DNA from: Geodermatophilus marinus
GTDB lineage: Bacteria > Actinomycetota > Actinomycetes > Mycobacteriales > Geodermatophilaceae
DNA: 64,000 bases
Direction of reading: 5' to 3'
Assembly (NCBI RefSeq): GCF_003428645.1
Contig: NZ_QVQH01000024.1
Coordinates: 1 to 64,000 of the forward strand
Below the pieces are notes generated by a model. It saw only the letters and a program-made list of their open reading frames with translations. It made no database searches and had not been told where the DNA came from. This document shows positions 35,304 to 45,399 of this stretch, in pieces. Both the position numbers and the translations under genes were made by a program. The number at the start of each line of letters is the position of its first letter. Position 1 is the stretch's first letter.

Positions 35304-36356
35304 ATGCTGCCTCGCATCCGCACGGCCACCCTCACCGGCTACCCCGAGCTGGCCCGGTCGCTCGGGCTCGACCCGGCGGCCCTGATGGCGCAGGTGGGGC
35401 TCGATCTCGCCGACCTCGCCGTGCGCGACCGCTGGATCCCGGCCGCGCCCGCGGCCCGGCTCCTCGACCTGTCCGCGCGGCAGTCCGGCTGCCCGGACTT
35501 CGGGCTGCGCCTGGCCGCGGCCCGCTCCCTCGGCACCCTCGGACCCGTGAGCGTCGTGGTCCGCGACGAGCCCGACCTGCGCGGCGTCCTGCACCTCCTG
35601 GCCACGCACGCGCACGTCTACAACGAGGCGCTGCACCTGCGGCAGTGGGAGGACGGCGACCTCGCGGTGGTCGAGGCCTGGCTCGAGTTCGGTGGCCCGG
35701 CACCGCACGACCAGGCGCTCGACCTGGCCATGGCGGCGCTCGTGGGCGTCGTCCGGACCCTGGTCGGCAGCGACTGGCGACCCCAGGCCGCCGCCTTCGC
35801 CCGTCCCCCTCCCCCCGAGGTCGAACCCTGGCGCCGGCTCTTCGGCCCCGGTGTGGTCTTCGCCCGCCAGTACACCGGCCTGGCCTTCCCGGCCCCGGAC
35901 CTCGACACGCGGGTGATCACGGCCGACCCGTCGCTGCGGCCGTACACCCAGCTCTTCCTCCGCACGTTGCTGGCCTCCGGGGTGCCCGCCACGACCGCGG
36001 CCCCGGCGGACCTGCGCCCGGCGGACGTGGCGGACGTGGTGGAGTTCCTGCTGCCGCTCGGGCGCCAGTCGATGACGCGGGCGAGCCGGCTGCTCGATGT
36101 CCGCCCGGGAGAGCTCCAACGGCACCTGGCCGAGCAGGGCGAGACCTTCTCCTCGGTCCTCGACACGACCCGGGCGCGCCTCGCCGAGCGATACCTGGCC
36201 AACGACCACCACTCGCTGACCGAGGTGTCGCAGCTGCTGGGCTTCAGCGCGCCCAGCGCCTTCTCCCGGTGGTTCCGCCGCCAGTTCGGCATGAGCCCCA
36301 CGGCCTGGCGGCGGGCGGCCCGCGACGGGTCGGGGAGCGGCACCCCGCCGGGGTGA
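35304..36356 (+). CDS. AraC-family regulator, paralogue of the one at 25611
   Basis: The 350-residue protein has the same layout: N-terminal Arabinose_bd-like domain (LGLDPAALMAQVGLDLADLA, RSLGTLGPVSVVVRDEPDLR) and C-terminal AraC HTHs (LDVRPGELQRHLAEQGETFS, LGFSAPSAFSRWFRRQFGMS). ATG 35304 follows GGAGGAGATCCCCG-type spacing. It is flanked by convergent or tandem genes with no obvious target operon; a 42-bp-like element lies at its promoter, suggesting autoregulation or cross-talk with the 25611 paralogue. Confidence 0.92.
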   Translation: MLPRIRTATLTGYPELARSLGLDPAALMAQVGLDLADLAVRDRWIPAAPAARLLDLSARQSGCPDFGLRLAAARSLGTLGPVSVVVRDEPDLRGVLHLLATHAHVYNEALHLRQWEDGDLAVVEAWLEFGGPAPHDQALDLAMAALVGVVRTLVGSDWRPQAAAFARPPPPEVEPWRRLFGPGVVFARQYTGLAFPAPDLDTRVITADPSLRPYTQLFLRTLLASGVPATTAAPADLRPADVADVVEFLLPLGRQSMTRASRLLDVRPGELQRHLAEQGETFSSVLDTTRARLAERYLANDHHSLTEVSQLLGFSAPSAFSRWFRRQFGMSPTAWRRAARDGSGSGTPPG

Positions 36357-36365
36357 GCGGGCCCG

Positions 36366-37082
36366 TCAGCCCTGCCGGTCCAGGCGCCAGGCCACCAGAC
36401 CGAACAGCACGCCGAGGGCGTTCGTCGCCCAGTGCGCGGCGATGCTGGCGAGCACGCTGCCGCTGCGCCGGCGCAGCTCGCCGAAGACCAGCCCGCCGAC
36501 CGCGGTGAACGCGACCGTCGCCGCGACGACGGTGGCGTCCCCCGCTCCACCGACCGCGCCGGACACACCGCGGTTGGTCTCGCCCAGGTCCAGCGAGGGC
36601 AGGATGTGCCACAGCCCGAACAGGACCGAGGTCGTGACCAGGACCTGCCACTGCCGCATGTGCCGCGCGAGCACTGCCCAGAGGACCGACCGGAACGCGA
36701 GCTCCTCGAGCGCCACGGTGCCCAGGGGGATGACGACGAGGGCCTTCTCGAGCGCCGCCGCGACGGGCAGGTCGTAGCGCACGTCCTGGAACGCCGGTCG
36801 GGTGGCCGGCAGGAGCAGGCCCACCACGTAGACGCCGGCGACGACGGCGACCGTGCCGAGACCCCACCGGGCCCCGGCCCCCAGGCGGTCCCGGCCCAGC
36901 CCGAGCTGCGACCAGGTCAGCCCCTCCCAGCGGGCCCAGGCGAGGAGGCCGGCCCCTTCGAGCGCGCGGACCCACCAGGGCGGGTGGAGCACCTGGTCGG
37001 CCACGTGGATCGCCGCGAGCACGACCACGACCCCGCCGGAGACCGCCCGGGAGCGCGCCCGGCGGGAGGCGGACCTGGTCAC
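36366..37082 (-). CDS. CPBP-family intramembrane metalloprotease
   Basis: The 238-residue membrane protein has the CAAX/bacteriocin-processing (Abi) signature: TVALEELAFRSVLWAVLARH (EE-x3-R), TSVLFGLWHILPSL (F-x3-H) and SIAAHWATNALGVLFG (H-x3-N). The helices run from GGVVVVLAAIHVADQV onward. A GTG at 37082 follows GGAGGTGGGCAGGG. The substrate is unknown; it converges with the AraC gene. Confidence 0.9.
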   Translation of the reverse strand: MTRSASRRARSRAVSGGVVVVLAAIHVADQVLHPPWWVRALEGAGLLAWARWEGLTWSQLGLGRDRLGAGARWGLGTVAVVAGVYVVGLLLPATRPAFQDVRYDLPVAAALEKALVVIPLGTVALEELAFRSVLWAVLARHMRQWQVLVTTSVLFGLWHILPSLDLGETNRGVSGAVGGAGDATVVAATVAFTAVGGLVFGELRRRSGSVLASIAAHWATNALGVLFGLVAWRLDRQG

Positions 37083-37252
37083 CCCTGCCCACCTCCGCCT
37101 CCTGCGGTCAGGGGGACGACCGCCGCCATGGGGCTGCCTCCCCGCGGACCGCCCCGCTCCCTCGGAGCACCGACGCTAGGAGCCCGCCGCGGTGCTCCCA
37201 CTCCTACCGGGAGGATGAACCGCGGCCCGCGTGCCCGGCCCACCATCGCGTC

Positions 37253-39256
37253 ATGGGACGTTCACGACACCGGTCCGGACGGCGACCGCCAGGACGACAG
37301 CAGGACCGCGGGGGGCACCCCGTCCGGAGCACCGCGCCCGACGTCGGGGTGGTCGTGGCCGCGGCGATGGCGCCCGGCACCTTCGCCCCGTCCCTCACCG
37401 CGCGCAGTGCGGTGGACCAGGGCCTGGTGACCGGGTTGGCCACGGGCCTGCACTACCTGCTCTCCGCCGGGACGCAGGACCTGCTCGAGGCCGCGGCGCA
37501 GACCCTCACGAGGGGGACGCCGTCCCCGTGGCTGCGGCGGGCCGGGCCGATCGCGGTCGACTGCGCGGCGGTGCCCCTCGGGCTGGCGTCGCTGCGGGCG
37601 CTGCCGCCGCGGGCGGAGGACCCGCTGCGCGGCGCCGTGCGCCAGGCGGCCTGGCGGCTCGGGGCCACGGGGTTCGGGAGCGCGCTCCTCGGCGGGGCCC
37701 GGATCGCCACCCAGGCCCTCGACGACCGGCTGGGCCTGCACGGGCGCCTCGCCGCGGTCCCGCTGGCGGTCCCCGTCGGCCTGGCCGTCGCCTACGTGCG
37801 CGACCGGCTGCGCGCGGAGGAGCACGCCGAGCGCACCGACGGGGTGGGGGTCGCGCCGCCGCTGTCGTCCCTCGGCGTCGCGGCGGGGGTCGTCGGGTCC
37901 CTCGCCGGCGCCGCGTACGGCGAGCACGCCCTCACCGACCTCGCCGCCCGCAGGGTGGCCGCGGTCCTGCCCGGGTCGCCGGAACTGTGGCGGCTGGCCG
38001 GGCACACGGGCGCCCTGGCCGGCCTGGGCCTCGGCGTCTCCGCGGTCTGGCACCGGGCGATGCGGCGCATCGAGGCGAGGACGACGGCCGACGTCCCGGT
38101 GCTCGAGCCGGACGAGGGCGACCGGTGGGTGCCGCCCACGGTCAGCGGTGGCCCCGGCAGCCTCGTCGCATGGGAGCGCATGGGGCGCGACGGCCGGCTG
38201 CACGCCCTGGCCTCGGTCCGGCCGGAGCCGCTCCCGGACCGCCCGGACGGCGTGCCCGACCTGTCGATCGGGACCGTCATGGGCACGCCCGCCCGGGCCA
38301 CCCCGGCCCAGGTGTACGTCGGGCTGGACAACGCACCGACGCCGCGGGCACGGGTGGACCTCGCGATGGCCGAGCTGGAGCGGACCGGCGCGTTCGACCG
38401 GTCGCTGCTGGTCCTGGTCTCGCCCACCGGCACCGGCTACGTCAACTACGTCGCCGTCGCCGCGCTGCAGTACCTCGCGCTCGGCGACGTCGCCACCGTG
38501 ACCCTGCAGTACTCGCGCCGCCCGTCCCCGCTGTCCCTCGGGATGGTGAAGACGGCCCGGGAGCAGAACCGGTTGCTGTGGCTGCGGGTCCTCCAGCGCC
38601 TGCGGGAGCGCCCCGGCCGCCGTCCGCGCGTCGTGGTGTTCGGCGAGAGCCTCGGTGCGCACACCAGCCAGGACGTGTTCCTGCACTGGGGCACCCTCGG
38701 CCTCGACGCGATGGGGATCGACCGCGCCCTGTGGATCGGGACGCCGTACGGGAGCGGCTGGATGCGCCAGGTCACCCGCGGCGACCGCCTCGACGTCGAC
38801 ACCGACGCCGTCGCCGTCGTCAACGACCACGACCAGTACACCGCCCTCGTGGGGCGGCGGGGCCGCTCGCCGCGCTTCGTGCTGCTCAGCCACGACAACG
38901 ACGGGGTGACGAAGTTCGGCCCGGACCTGCTGTGGTACCCCCCGGACTGGCTGGGCCCCACCCGGCCCCGCCCGGAGCCCGTCCCCGGCGGGAGCCCGCG
39001 CGGCATCCCGCCGGCCATGCGGTGGCGGCCGCTGACGACGTTCTTCCAGAGCCTCGTGGACATGAAGAACGCGCAGACGTCGGGGCCCTTCGGCGCGACG
39101 CAGCACGACTACCGCGCGGACCTGACCCGCTTCCTCAGCGACGTGTTCGAGCTGCCCGCGTCCGAGGAGCAGCTCCTCCGGGTCGAGCGGACCCTGCAGG
39201 TGCGGGAGACCGTGCGCGAGCGGATGTTCGCCGTCGTCCCCGGGGCCGTCGGCTGA
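37253..39256 (+). CDS. Abhydrolase_9-type membrane-anchored alpha/beta hydrolase
   Basis: The 667-residue protein has an N-terminal half with several hydrophobic helices (GLVTGLATGLHYLLSAG, RLAAVPLAVPVGLAVAYVRD, LSSLGVAAGVVGSLAGAA) and a C-terminal alpha/beta-hydrolase part with VVVFGESLGAHTSQDVFLHW (nucleophile Ser in GESLG), LDNAPTPRARVDLAMAELER, VSPTGTGYVNYVAVAALQYL and LLSHDNDGVTKFGPDLLWYP. This is the DUF2319/PF10081 family known from mycobacteria. Natural substrates are not established. Confidence 0.88.
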   Translation: MGRSRHRSGRRPPGRQQDRGGHPVRSTAPDVGVVVAAAMAPGTFAPSLTARSAVDQGLVTGLATGLHYLLSAGTQDLLEAAAQTLTRGTPSPWLRRAGPIAVDCAAVPLGLASLRALPPRAEDPLRGAVRQAAWRLGATGFGSALLGGARIATQALDDRLGLHGRLAAVPLAVPVGLAVAYVRDRLRAEEHAERTDGVGVAPPLSSLGVAAGVVGSLAGAAYGEHALTDLAARRVAAVLPGSPELWRLAGHTGALAGLGLGVSAVWHRAMRRIEARTTADVPVLEPDEGDRWVPPTVSGGPGSLVAWERMGRDGRLHALASVRPEPLPDRPDGVPDLSIGTVMGTPARATPAQVYVGLDNAPTPRARVDLAMAELERTGAFDRSLLVLVSPTGTGYVNYVAVAALQYLALGDVATVTLQYSRRPSPLSLGMVKTAREQNRLLWLRVLQRLRERPGRRPRVVVFGESLGAHTSQDVFLHWGTLGLDAMGIDRALWIGTPYGSGWMRQVTRGDRLDVDTDAVAVVNDHDQYTALVGRRGRSPRFVLLSHDNDGVTKFGPDLLWYPPDWLGPTRPRPEPVPGGSPRGIPPAMRWRPLTTFFQSLVDMKNAQTSGPFGATQHDYRADLTRFLSDVFELPASEEQLLRVERTLQVRETVRERMFAVVPGAVG

Positions 39257-39292
39257 CGGTGCCGTGGCCGGGGGCCGCGGCGCTGGGTGGGA

Positions 39293-39463
39293 TCACTTGA
39301 AGACGTCCTTCACCTTCTCGCCCGCCTGCTTGAGGTTCCCGCTGGCCTGGTCGGCCTTCCCCTCGGCACGCAGGTCCTCGTCACCGGTCGCCCGGCCCGT
39401 GGCCTCCTTGGCCTGCCCGCTGAGCTGCTCGGCCTTGTTCTTCACCTTGTCCGTCCCGCTCAT
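39293..39463 (-). CDS. CsbD-family stress protein
   Basis: The 56-residue protein (MSGTDKVKNKAEQLSGQAKE, then ATGRATGDEDLRAEGKADQA) is a typical CsbD: hydrophilic, with Lys/Ala/Gly repeats. CsbD genes are usually under general stress sigma control. It converges with the hydrolase gene. Confidence 0.93.
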   Translation of the reverse strand: MSGTDKVKNKAEQLSGQAKEATGRATGDEDLRAEGKADQASGNLKQAGEKVKDVFK

Positions 39464-39631
39464 GGCGAGGCGGTACCCGCGGAGGACCGCCTCACCCCTC
39501 CTGACCGACCCACCGCGCTCACCCGTCCGGGTGACGCGCCCCGGGGAGCGCGCGGCGCGCCCTCCAGGGCCGGGCACCCGCGGTCGATGGCAGGGCGTCG
39601 GGTGCGTCGGCGGCGACCGGGGAGGGTGGTC

Positions 39632-40030
39632 ATGCGGGTCTCGTTCGTCGTGTACGGCCTGCTCTACGTCCTCGTCGAGCTGGTCGGGTACCGCCTGGAG
39701 CAGGTCGGCTGGCCGCGGCTGACCGCCCTGGACGTGGCCGCCGCGATCACCGACGCGTGCCTCGCCGTGGCCGTGGTCAGCGCGGTCCTGGTCGCCGGCG
39801 ACGTGGGGCTGCGGCGCCGGCGCGCGCGGCGGGACGGGTGCCCGGTGGCGGTGGACGACGGGGTGCAGGTGCCCGACGCGCCGGGGTCCGGCCCGATCAC
39901 CGTCCGCTCCTGGCGGCCGCGGCCGGCGCTGCCGGCCGGGCACTCGGCGTACGCCGTCCCCGACGTCCCCGAGGCGGCCTACCCCACGGGCAGCCGCCCG
40001 TTCCCGGCGCACCCCGGCCGCCTGCTCTGA
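39632..40030 (+). CDS. small membrane protein
   Basis: The 132-residue protein has two hydrophobic helices, VSFVVYGLLYVLVELVGYRL and AAAITDACLAVAVVSAVLVA, then an Arg-rich stop (GLRRRRARRDG) and a Pro-rich cytoplasmic tail. GGAGGGTGGT lies before the ATG. No family recognised. Confidence 0.65.
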   Translation: MRVSFVVYGLLYVLVELVGYRLEQVGWPRLTALDVAAAITDACLAVAVVSAVLVAGDVGLRRRRARRDGCPVAVDDGVQVPDAPGSGPITVRSWRPRPALPAGHSAYAVPDVPEAAYPTGSRPFPAHPGRLL

Positions 40031-40066
40031 CCCCGGCCGGCTCGCGCCGACCCGGCCGGCTGACGG

Positions 40067-40276
40067 TCAGCCGAGCGCGAGGGAGGCGGCGCGGCGGTCG
40101 AGGTCGTGCGCGAGCAGCGCGGCCGCGGCACCGGCGCGGACGGCGCCGGCCACGGTGACCGCGTCCGCGGCGGCCAGCGCCGCGGCGAGGTCGGCCAGCC
40201 GCTCGGTGAGCTCGTCCTCCAGGTCGGCCTCGGCCAGGTCCTCGACGTCGACCAGGGCGATCGGGTGGGTGCTCAC
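40067..40276 (-). CDS. small Ala-rich hypothetical protein
   Basis: The 69-residue protein from GTG 40276 (GGAGGAG upstream) reads THPIALVDVEDLAEADLEDE, then LTERLADLAAALAAADAVTV. It is acidic at the start and helical; no function is evident. Confidence 0.55.
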   Translation of the reverse strand: MSTHPIALVDVEDLAEADLEDELTERLADLAAALAAADAVTVAGAVRAGAAAALLAHDLDRRAASLALG

Positions 40277-40496
40277 GGCGGGCTCCTCCGGGGGCTGCGG
40301 CGGCCGGGCTCCCCGGCTCCCGACCACGCTCGCGCCGCTCCCGCAGGGCCTGCGCGCGGCCGTCGCAACATCGCCGCAAGAACCGCTGTGCACCCGCCTT
40401 GCCACGAGCGGGTCGAGGACCACTAGGGTCGTCGATGTCGGGAAGGCCCTGTGCAGTGGCAGGACCCCGATGCACCACCTCAGCTAGGAGCGCGGA

Positions 40497-40700
40497 ATGC
40501 CCGAAGGAACAGTCAAGTGGTTCAACGCGGAGAAGGGGTTCGGCTTCGCCACCCCTGACGGTGGTGGGCCGGACGTCTTCGTCCACTACTCGTCCATCCA
40601 GACCAGCGGGTACCGCTCGCTCGACGAGGGACAGCGGATCTCGTTCGACATCGAGCAGGGCCAGAAGGGTCCGCAGGCGGCGAACGTCAACCCGCTCTGA
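40497..40700 (+). CDS. cold-shock protein (CspA family)
   Basis: The 67-residue single CSD protein contains both RNA-binding motifs: [10 protein letters not shown] (RNP1) and VFVHYSSI (RNP2), opening with [11 protein letters not shown]. It binds single-stranded nucleic acid and melts RNA structure. ATG 40497 follows TAGGAGCGGA. A leader of about 60-100 nt precedes it and a strong terminator follows. Confidence 0.97.
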   Translation: MPEGTVKWFNAEKGFGFATPDGGGPDVFVHYSSIQTSGYRSLDEGQRISFDIEQGQKGPQAANVNPL

Positions 40701-40716
40701 CCACCTGAGCCACGAC

Positions 40717-40751
40717 AGCGCCCCCGTCCGGGTCCACCGGGCGGGGGCGCT
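40717..40751 (+). terminator. terminator of the cold-shock gene
   Basis: AGCGCCCCCG (40717-40726) and CGGGGGCGCT (40742-40751) form a perfect 10-bp stem 16 nt after the stop, with further inner pairing. Confidence 0.75.
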
Positions 40752-40780
40752 GCACGTCCCGGGCAGGTGCGCCCCGGCCC

Positions 40781-41260
40781 TCAGCGGGCCCGGGGCACGT
40801 ACCCGCCGATGAGCGCGGACATCAGCAGGGCGCCGTCCTGCGGCCCGACGGCCCGCGCGGCCTCGGCCATCGCCCGCCAGCGCGCCCGCTCGACCTCGCT
40901 GGGGGCGTTCGCGGCCCGCGCGGCCAGCTGCTCGAGCAGCCGGTCCCACTCCCCCTGCGGCGTCGGCCAGAGCCCGGCCAGCCGGCGCGCCTCGGCCGTG
41001 ATCCCGGTGAACCGGACGATCTCGCCGGCGTAGTTCGTCAGCGCCTCCACGTAGCCCGCGGCCACGAGCGCCCGGGCGGCGGAGACCACCTGCGGCCTGG
41101 GCAGCCCGCTGGCCGGCACCACCTGGCCGAGGTAGGGGGCGCCCCCGTACCTCGGCTCGTCGACCAGCCGGGCGATCGCCCGCAGCACCGGCAGGTCGCG
41201 GGTGAACCAGACGTCGGGCAGGGGCTGGTCGGGTGCGTCCACCCGCCCAGTCTCGGGCAC
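40781..41260 (-). CDS. hypothetical protein, possible winged-helix regulator
   Basis: The 159-residue protein contains TRDLPVLRAIARLVDEPRYG, YLGQVVPASGLPRPQVVSAA and RALVAAGYVEALTNYAGEIV, the pattern of a winged HTH, with a helical C-terminal region (EWDRLLEQLAARAANAPSEV). It might be a DNA-binding protein. The start may be the GTG at 41242 instead of 41260. Confidence 0.6.
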   Translation of the reverse strand: MPETGRVDAPDQPLPDVWFTRDLPVLRAIARLVDEPRYGGAPYLGQVVPASGLPRPQVVSAARALVAAGYVEALTNYAGEIVRFTGITAEARRLAGLWPTPQGEWDRLLEQLAARAANAPSEVERARWRAMAEAARAVGPQDGALLMSALIGGYVPRAR

Positions 41261-41261
41261 G

Positions 41262-41300
41262 CCGGTGCCCCGCCTCCCGGGGAGGGAGGCGGGGCACCGG
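41262..41300. terminator. 17-bp perfect hairpin
   Basis: CCGGTGCCCCGCCTCCC (41262-41278) and its perfect complement (41284-41300) surround GGGGA. It follows the stop of the membrane-protein gene on the minus strand and precedes the next gene. Confidence 0.8.
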
Positions 41301-41306
41301 GGGGCC

Positions 41307-41951
41307 TCAGCGGTCGCGGGCGCCGGTCAGCTCCGGCCGGCGGACCAGGATCAGCCCGAGGGCCACGTAGCCCACCAGCAGGTGCGCAGCCCCGATGTAC
41401 TGCGTGACCGCGGGCAGGAGGAAGGACGTCGGGACGACGACCGGCGCCCAGCTCTCGGCGACCGCCGGCCAGAACCGGGCGATCCCCGTCCAGCGGCCGG
41501 CGATGGCGATCCGGACGCCGATGGCCGCCATGCCCAGCATCGAGATCGGCCAGAACAGGTCCACCACGGAGAAGAACCCGGTGTCGTAGAGGCCCGGGGC
41601 GAAGGCCCACAGCAGCGACGAGAACATCGCCACACCGAGCAGCGCGTGCTCCAGGTGGAGCAGGTTGCGGGCCAGCCGGCCGGTCCCGATCGCGCCGGTG
41701 CGCAGCACCACCGCCACCAGGCCGACCAGGCCGAGCTGGAAGAGGACCGCGCCGAGGTTGACCACGAGGGCCTGCCAGCTGCCCGCGGGGGGCGTGGTGC
41801 CCAGGAGCGCCACCGGCACCGCCCACGCGAGGGAGCCGGCGGTGACCCCGAGGCCGGCCCGGCGGACCAGCGACGTCGGTGCGGTGGGCCGGGTCCGGGT
41901 GGCCGCGGGGGCGTCGGTGCGGGCCGGGACGGGGGTGGTGCTGATGCTCAT
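41307..41951 (-). CDS. six-helix membrane protein (DUF4386-like)
   Basis: The 214-residue protein has about six hydrophobic helices (LGVTAGSLAWAVPVALLG, ALVVNLGAVLFQLGLVGLVA, ALLGVAMFSSLLWAFAPGLY, and YIGAAHLLVGYVALGLILVR last). The layout resembles DUF4386 proteins of unknown function. ATG 41951 gives MSISTTPVPART, a polar N terminus. It is divergent from the sensor kinase gene. Confidence 0.7.
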   Translation of the reverse strand: MSISTTPVPARTDAPAATRTRPTAPTSLVRRAGLGVTAGSLAWAVPVALLGTTPPAGSWQALVVNLGAVLFQLGLVGLVAVVLRTGAIGTGRLARNLLHLEHALLGVAMFSSLLWAFAPGLYDTGFFSVVDLFWPISMLGMAAIGVRIAIAGRWTGIARFWPAVAESWAPVVVPTSFLLPAVTQYIGAAHLLVGYVALGLILVRRPELTGARDR

Positions 41952-42126
41952 CTCGTGCTCCCAGGTCGGTGTGCGGTGCCCTGTGCACCGCCTGGGAGTA
42001 CCGTCGCCGGGGCCCGTCCCGGGCACCCAGGGCCCGGCGCCACGGATCCGGTCCCGTTCGCCGTCCCGGGGGACACGGGACACCCGCCTCGTGACGTCCG
42101 GGACGCCGGCGGGTCAGGATCTGCGC

Positions 42127-44259
42127 GTGCAGGCACAGGCCCCGGCTCCCGGGTGGACGGACGCCACGGCGGAGCGGGCCCCCGCACCACCCCCGGTCCC
42201 GGCCGGCCGGCGGTGGCCCGCGCGCGCCGCCGCCTGGGGGGTGCTGCTCCTCGCCGTCGCCCTGACCGGGGCCGCGGCCGTCCTCGACGTCCTCACGCCC
42301 GCGTCCGCCCGGGCCGCCCTCGGCAGCGCGCCGGGGTCCGTGGCGGCGCTCACCGGGCTGGCCGTCGCCGCCCCCGGCGCCCTCCTGCTGCGGCGTGCGC
42401 CGCGCAACGCGGTGTCCCGGGTGCTCGCCGGGACGGGGCTCTTCTGGGCGGTCGACGGGCTCGCCGAGTCGTGGCTGACCTACGCGCTGCACTCCGATCC
42501 GCAGCTCCCCGGCGCGAGCCTCGCCTTCTGGGTGCTCGAGCGCCTCGGGTCCGCGCTGCTGCTGGGCCTCCCCCTGCTGCTCCTGCTCTACCCGGACGGC
42601 CACCTGCCGCGCGGGCGGTGGCGGGGGCTCGCGGTGGCCAGCCTCGCCTCCACCTCGCTGCTGCCGGTCGTGCTGCTGACGGTCCCGGCGGAGGTCGCCT
42701 TCACCGAAGACGCCGGCGGCGTCCCGGCGGCCTACCGGGACCTCGACCTGGACCTGACCTCGCTCCCGCTGCCCGCGTCGGTCGCCCTGCCGCTGCTCCG
42801 GATCGGCTTCCCGCTCGCCGTGCTGGGGATCGCCGTCCCGGCCGCCTCGGTGATCGCCCGCTACCGGCGGGCCGAGCCCGAGGACCGCCGCCGGATGCGC
42901 TGGCTGCTCTGGGCCGCCGTCGCCGACCTGCTCGTCATGCTCGCCACGCTGCTGCTCCCCGGCGAGCCCAGCGCCGTCGCCCTCATGGTGGCCGTGGCGC
43001 TCACGGGCGCGGCGGTGACCGTCGGCATCCTCCGGCCCCGGGCGCTCGACATCGACCGGCTGCTCGGCGGCACCCTCGTCTACGGTGGGCTGGCCGTCGC
43101 CGTCGTGCTCCTCGACCTCGCCGTCCTCGCCGCGGCCGGCGCGCTGCTCGGGGACGCGTTCGGTGAGCAGGACGCCACGCTGGTCACCCTGCTGCTGGTC
43201 GCGTTCGTCTACGTGCCCCTGCGCGACCCCCTGTGGCGGCTGGTCCGCCGGTGGGTGCTCGGCGAGCGGGAGGACCCGTACCGGGTCGTCTCCGGGCTGG
43301 CCGAGCGGCTGGAGCGGTCCGAGACCCCGGAGGGGCAGCTGCTGGCCGTCGCCGCCGGGGTGGCCGAGGCCTTCCGCGTCCCCTACGTCGGCGTCGAGGT
43401 CGATGCGGCCGACGGCGCGCAGCTGGTCGCCGAGAGCGGGCGCCGGCCGGCCGAGGTCCGGTCGCTGCCGATCGCCTACCGGGACGAGGAGGTCGGCCGC
43501 CTGCTGCTGCCGGGGCGGGGCGTGCGCGCGCAGCTGGTGGCCCGGGACGAGCGGCTGCTGGCCGACGTCGTCCGCCAGGCCGCCGCGGCCGCCCGGGCCG
43601 GCTCGCTGGCCGCCCAGCTGCAGGCCAGCCGCGAGCTGCTGGTCGGCGCCCGCGAGGAGGAGCGCCGCCGGCTGCGCCGCGACCTGCACGACGGGCTCGG
43701 CCCGTCGCTCGGCGCGGTCGTGCTGCGCATCGACACCGCCCGGAACCTGGCCGCGCACCGGCCCGAGGACGCCGACCGGCTGCTCCGGCAGGCCCGCGAC
43801 GACGTCGCCGCCGCCCTGGCCGACGTCCGCCGGCTGGTGCACGACCTGCGCCCGCCGGCGCTCGACGACCTCGGCCTGGCCGGTGCGGTCCGCCAGCAGG
43901 CCGAGCGGCTGCTGGCCCCGCGGGTCGAGGTGACCGTCGCGGCGGACGGGCTGCCCGACCTGCCCGCGGCCGTGGAGGTCGCGGCCTACCGGATCGCCTC
44001 GGAGGCGCTGGCCAACGCCGCCCGGCACGCCGCCGCGACCCGGGTGCGGGTCACGCTCGGGCGGGCGGACCGCGCGCTCGTCGTGGCGGTCGCCGACGAC
44101 GGCGTGGGCATCGCCCCGGGCCGGGCGGCCGGCGTGGGCCTGGTGTCCCTGCGGGAGCGGGCCGCCGAGCTCGGCGGCCGGTGCACGGTGACCTGCCCGC
44201 CGGAGGGCGGGACGGTGGTGCGGGCGGTCCTGCCCGTCGACGGAGGAGGAGCACGGTGA
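42127..44259 (+). CDS. NarL-type sensor histidine kinase with membrane sensor and GAF-like region
   Basis: The 710-residue protein (GTG 42127) has a long membrane part ([20 protein letters not shown] onward, at least nine helices), a soluble GAF-like segment ([20 protein letters not shown]), then HisKA_3 with [20 protein letters not shown] (phospho-acceptor His in DLHDG) and the HATPase_c boxes ([45 protein letters not shown]). The response regulator follows with overlapping GTGA. This architecture is common in actinobacteria; the signal is unknown. Confidence 0.92.
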   Translation: MQAQAPAPGWTDATAERAPAPPPVPAGRRWPARAAAWGVLLLAVALTGAAAVLDVLTPASARAALGSAPGSVAALTGLAVAAPGALLLRRAPRNAVSRVLAGTGLFWAVDGLAESWLTYALHSDPQLPGASLAFWVLERLGSALLLGLPLLLLLYPDGHLPRGRWRGLAVASLASTSLLPVVLLTVPAEVAFTEDAGGVPAAYRDLDLDLTSLPLPASVALPLLRIGFPLAVLGIAVPAASVIARYRRAEPEDRRRMRWLLWAAVADLLVMLATLLLPGEPSAVALMVAVALTGAAVTVGILRPRALDIDRLLGGTLVYGGLAVAVVLLDLAVLAAAGALLGDAFGEQDATLVTLLLVAFVYVPLRDPLWRLVRRWVLGEREDPYRVVSGLAERLERSETPEGQLLAVAAGVAEAFRVPYVGVEVDAADGAQLVAESGRRPAEVRSLPIAYRDEEVGRLLLPGRGVRAQLVARDERLLADVVRQAAAAARAGSLAAQLQASRELLVGAREEERRRLRRDLHDGLGPSLGAVVLRIDTARNLAAHRPEDADRLLRQARDDVAAALADVRRLVHDLRPPALDDLGLAGAVRQQAERLLAPRVEVTVAADGLPDLPAAVEVAAYRIASEALANAARHAAATRVRVTLGRADRALVVAVADDGVGIAPGRAAGVGLVSLRERAAELGGRCTVTCPPEGGTVVRAVLPVDGGGAR

Positions 44260-44927
44260 CCGGGACCCCGGCGAGCGAGGACGTCGAGCCGCTGCGGATC
44301 GTCGTCGTCGACGACCACCCCGTCTACCGCGACGGGCTGGCGGTGCTGCTCGGGTCGGTCCCGGGGCTGGAGGTCGTGGGCACCGCGGCCGACGGCGCGG
44401 CCGCGGTCGCGCTGGCCGTCGACGAGCAGCCGGACGTCGTGGTCATGGACGTGCAGATGCCGGTGCTGGACGGCATCGAGGCCACCCGGCGGATCACCGC
44501 CGAGTCGCCGTCCGTCGGGGTCGTCGTCCTGACGATGAGCGAGGACGACGGCACGGTGTTCGCCGCGGTCCGCGCCGGGGCCCGCGGCTACCTGCTCAAG
44601 GGCGCCGACCAGGAGGAGGTGGTCCGCGCGATCACCACAGTCGCCTCCGGCGGGGCGGTGTTCGGGGCGGCGCTGGCCCGGCGGATCGCCGAGTTCTTCG
44701 CCGCCGGGCCGGCCGGGCCCGCGACCGCCTTCCCGCAGCTGACCGCCCGCGAGCGGGAGGTGCTCGACCTGGTCGCCGCGGGGCGGTCCAACGCGCAGAT
44801 CGCCGCCAGCCTCTACCTGTCCCCGAAGACGGTCCGCAACAACGTCTCCAACGTGCTGACGAAGCTGCAGGTCACCGACCGGGCGCAGGCGATCGTGCGG
44901 GCCCGGGAGGCCGGGCTGGGCCGCTGA
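44256..44927 (+). CDS. NarL/FixJ-type response regulator
   Basis: The 223-residue protein has a receiver domain with [20 protein letters not shown] (acidic pair), [20 protein letters not shown] (phosphorylated Asp) and LLKGA (Lys), then a LuxR HTH ([40 protein letters not shown]). GTG 44256 is preceded by GGAGGAGGA within the kinase gene. It is the partner of the kinase directly upstream. Confidence 0.95.
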   Translation: MTGTPASEDVEPLRIVVVDDHPVYRDGLAVLLGSVPGLEVVGTAADGAAAVALAVDEQPDVVVMDVQMPVLDGIEATRRITAESPSVGVVVLTMSEDDGTVFAAVRAGARGYLLKGADQEEVVRAITTVASGGAVFGAALARRIAEFFAAGPAGPATAFPQLTAREREVLDLVAAGRSNAQIAASLYLSPKTVRNNVSNVLTKLQVTDRAQAIVRAREAGLGR

Positions 44928-44968
44928 GCGCGGGGAATGGCTCCCCCGGGCCGCCCGTTGCTCCGGGC

Positions 44969-45388
44969 ATGACGACCTCCTCCCCCCAGCCGAGGGTGCA
45001 GAAGTCCGACGCCGAGTGGCGGGCGCAGCTGTCGCCGGAGGAGTACGCGGTGCTCCGCCAGGCCGGCACCGAGCGGCCGTGGACCGGCGAGTACGTCGAC
45101 ACCAGGGCCCAGGGCGTCTACTCGTGCCGCGCCTGCGGTGCCGAGCTGTTCCGCTCCGAGGCCAAGTTCGACTCGCACTGCGGCTGGCCCTCGTTCTACG
45201 AGCCGACGTCCGGGGACAACGTCGTGCTCCGCGAGGACCGCAGCCACGGCATGGTCCGCACCGAGGTGCTCTGCGGCACCTGCCACAGCCACCTCGGCCA
45301 CGTCTTCGACGACGCACCGCAGACGCCCACCGGCGACCGCTACTGCATCAACAGCGTCTCCATCCGCCTGGAGCCCGCCGGGGCCTGA
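44969..45388 (+). CDS. msrB: peptide-methionine (R)-S-oxide reductase
   Basis: The 139-residue enzyme reduces methionine-R-sulfoxide in proteins. It has both zinc CxxC pairs ([10 protein letters not shown] and [13 protein letters not shown]), [10 protein letters not shown] and the catalytic Cys in [12 protein letters not shown]. The catalytic residue is encoded by TGC, not TGA, so this MsrB is a cysteine enzyme. ATG 44969 begins [18 protein letters not shown]. Confidence 0.97.
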   Translation: MTTSSPQPRVQKSDAEWRAQLSPEEYAVLRQAGTERPWTGEYVDTRAQGVYSCRACGAELFRSEAKFDSHCGWPSFYEPTSGDNVVLREDRSHGMVRTEVLCGTCHSHLGHVFDDAPQTPTGDRYCINSVSIRLEPAGA

Positions 45389-45399
45389 GCCCGCCGGCT

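Noticed and set aside
44969-45388. MsrB as a further selenoprotein
   Set aside because: Its catalytic residue in RYCINS is encoded by TGC and there is no internal UGA.
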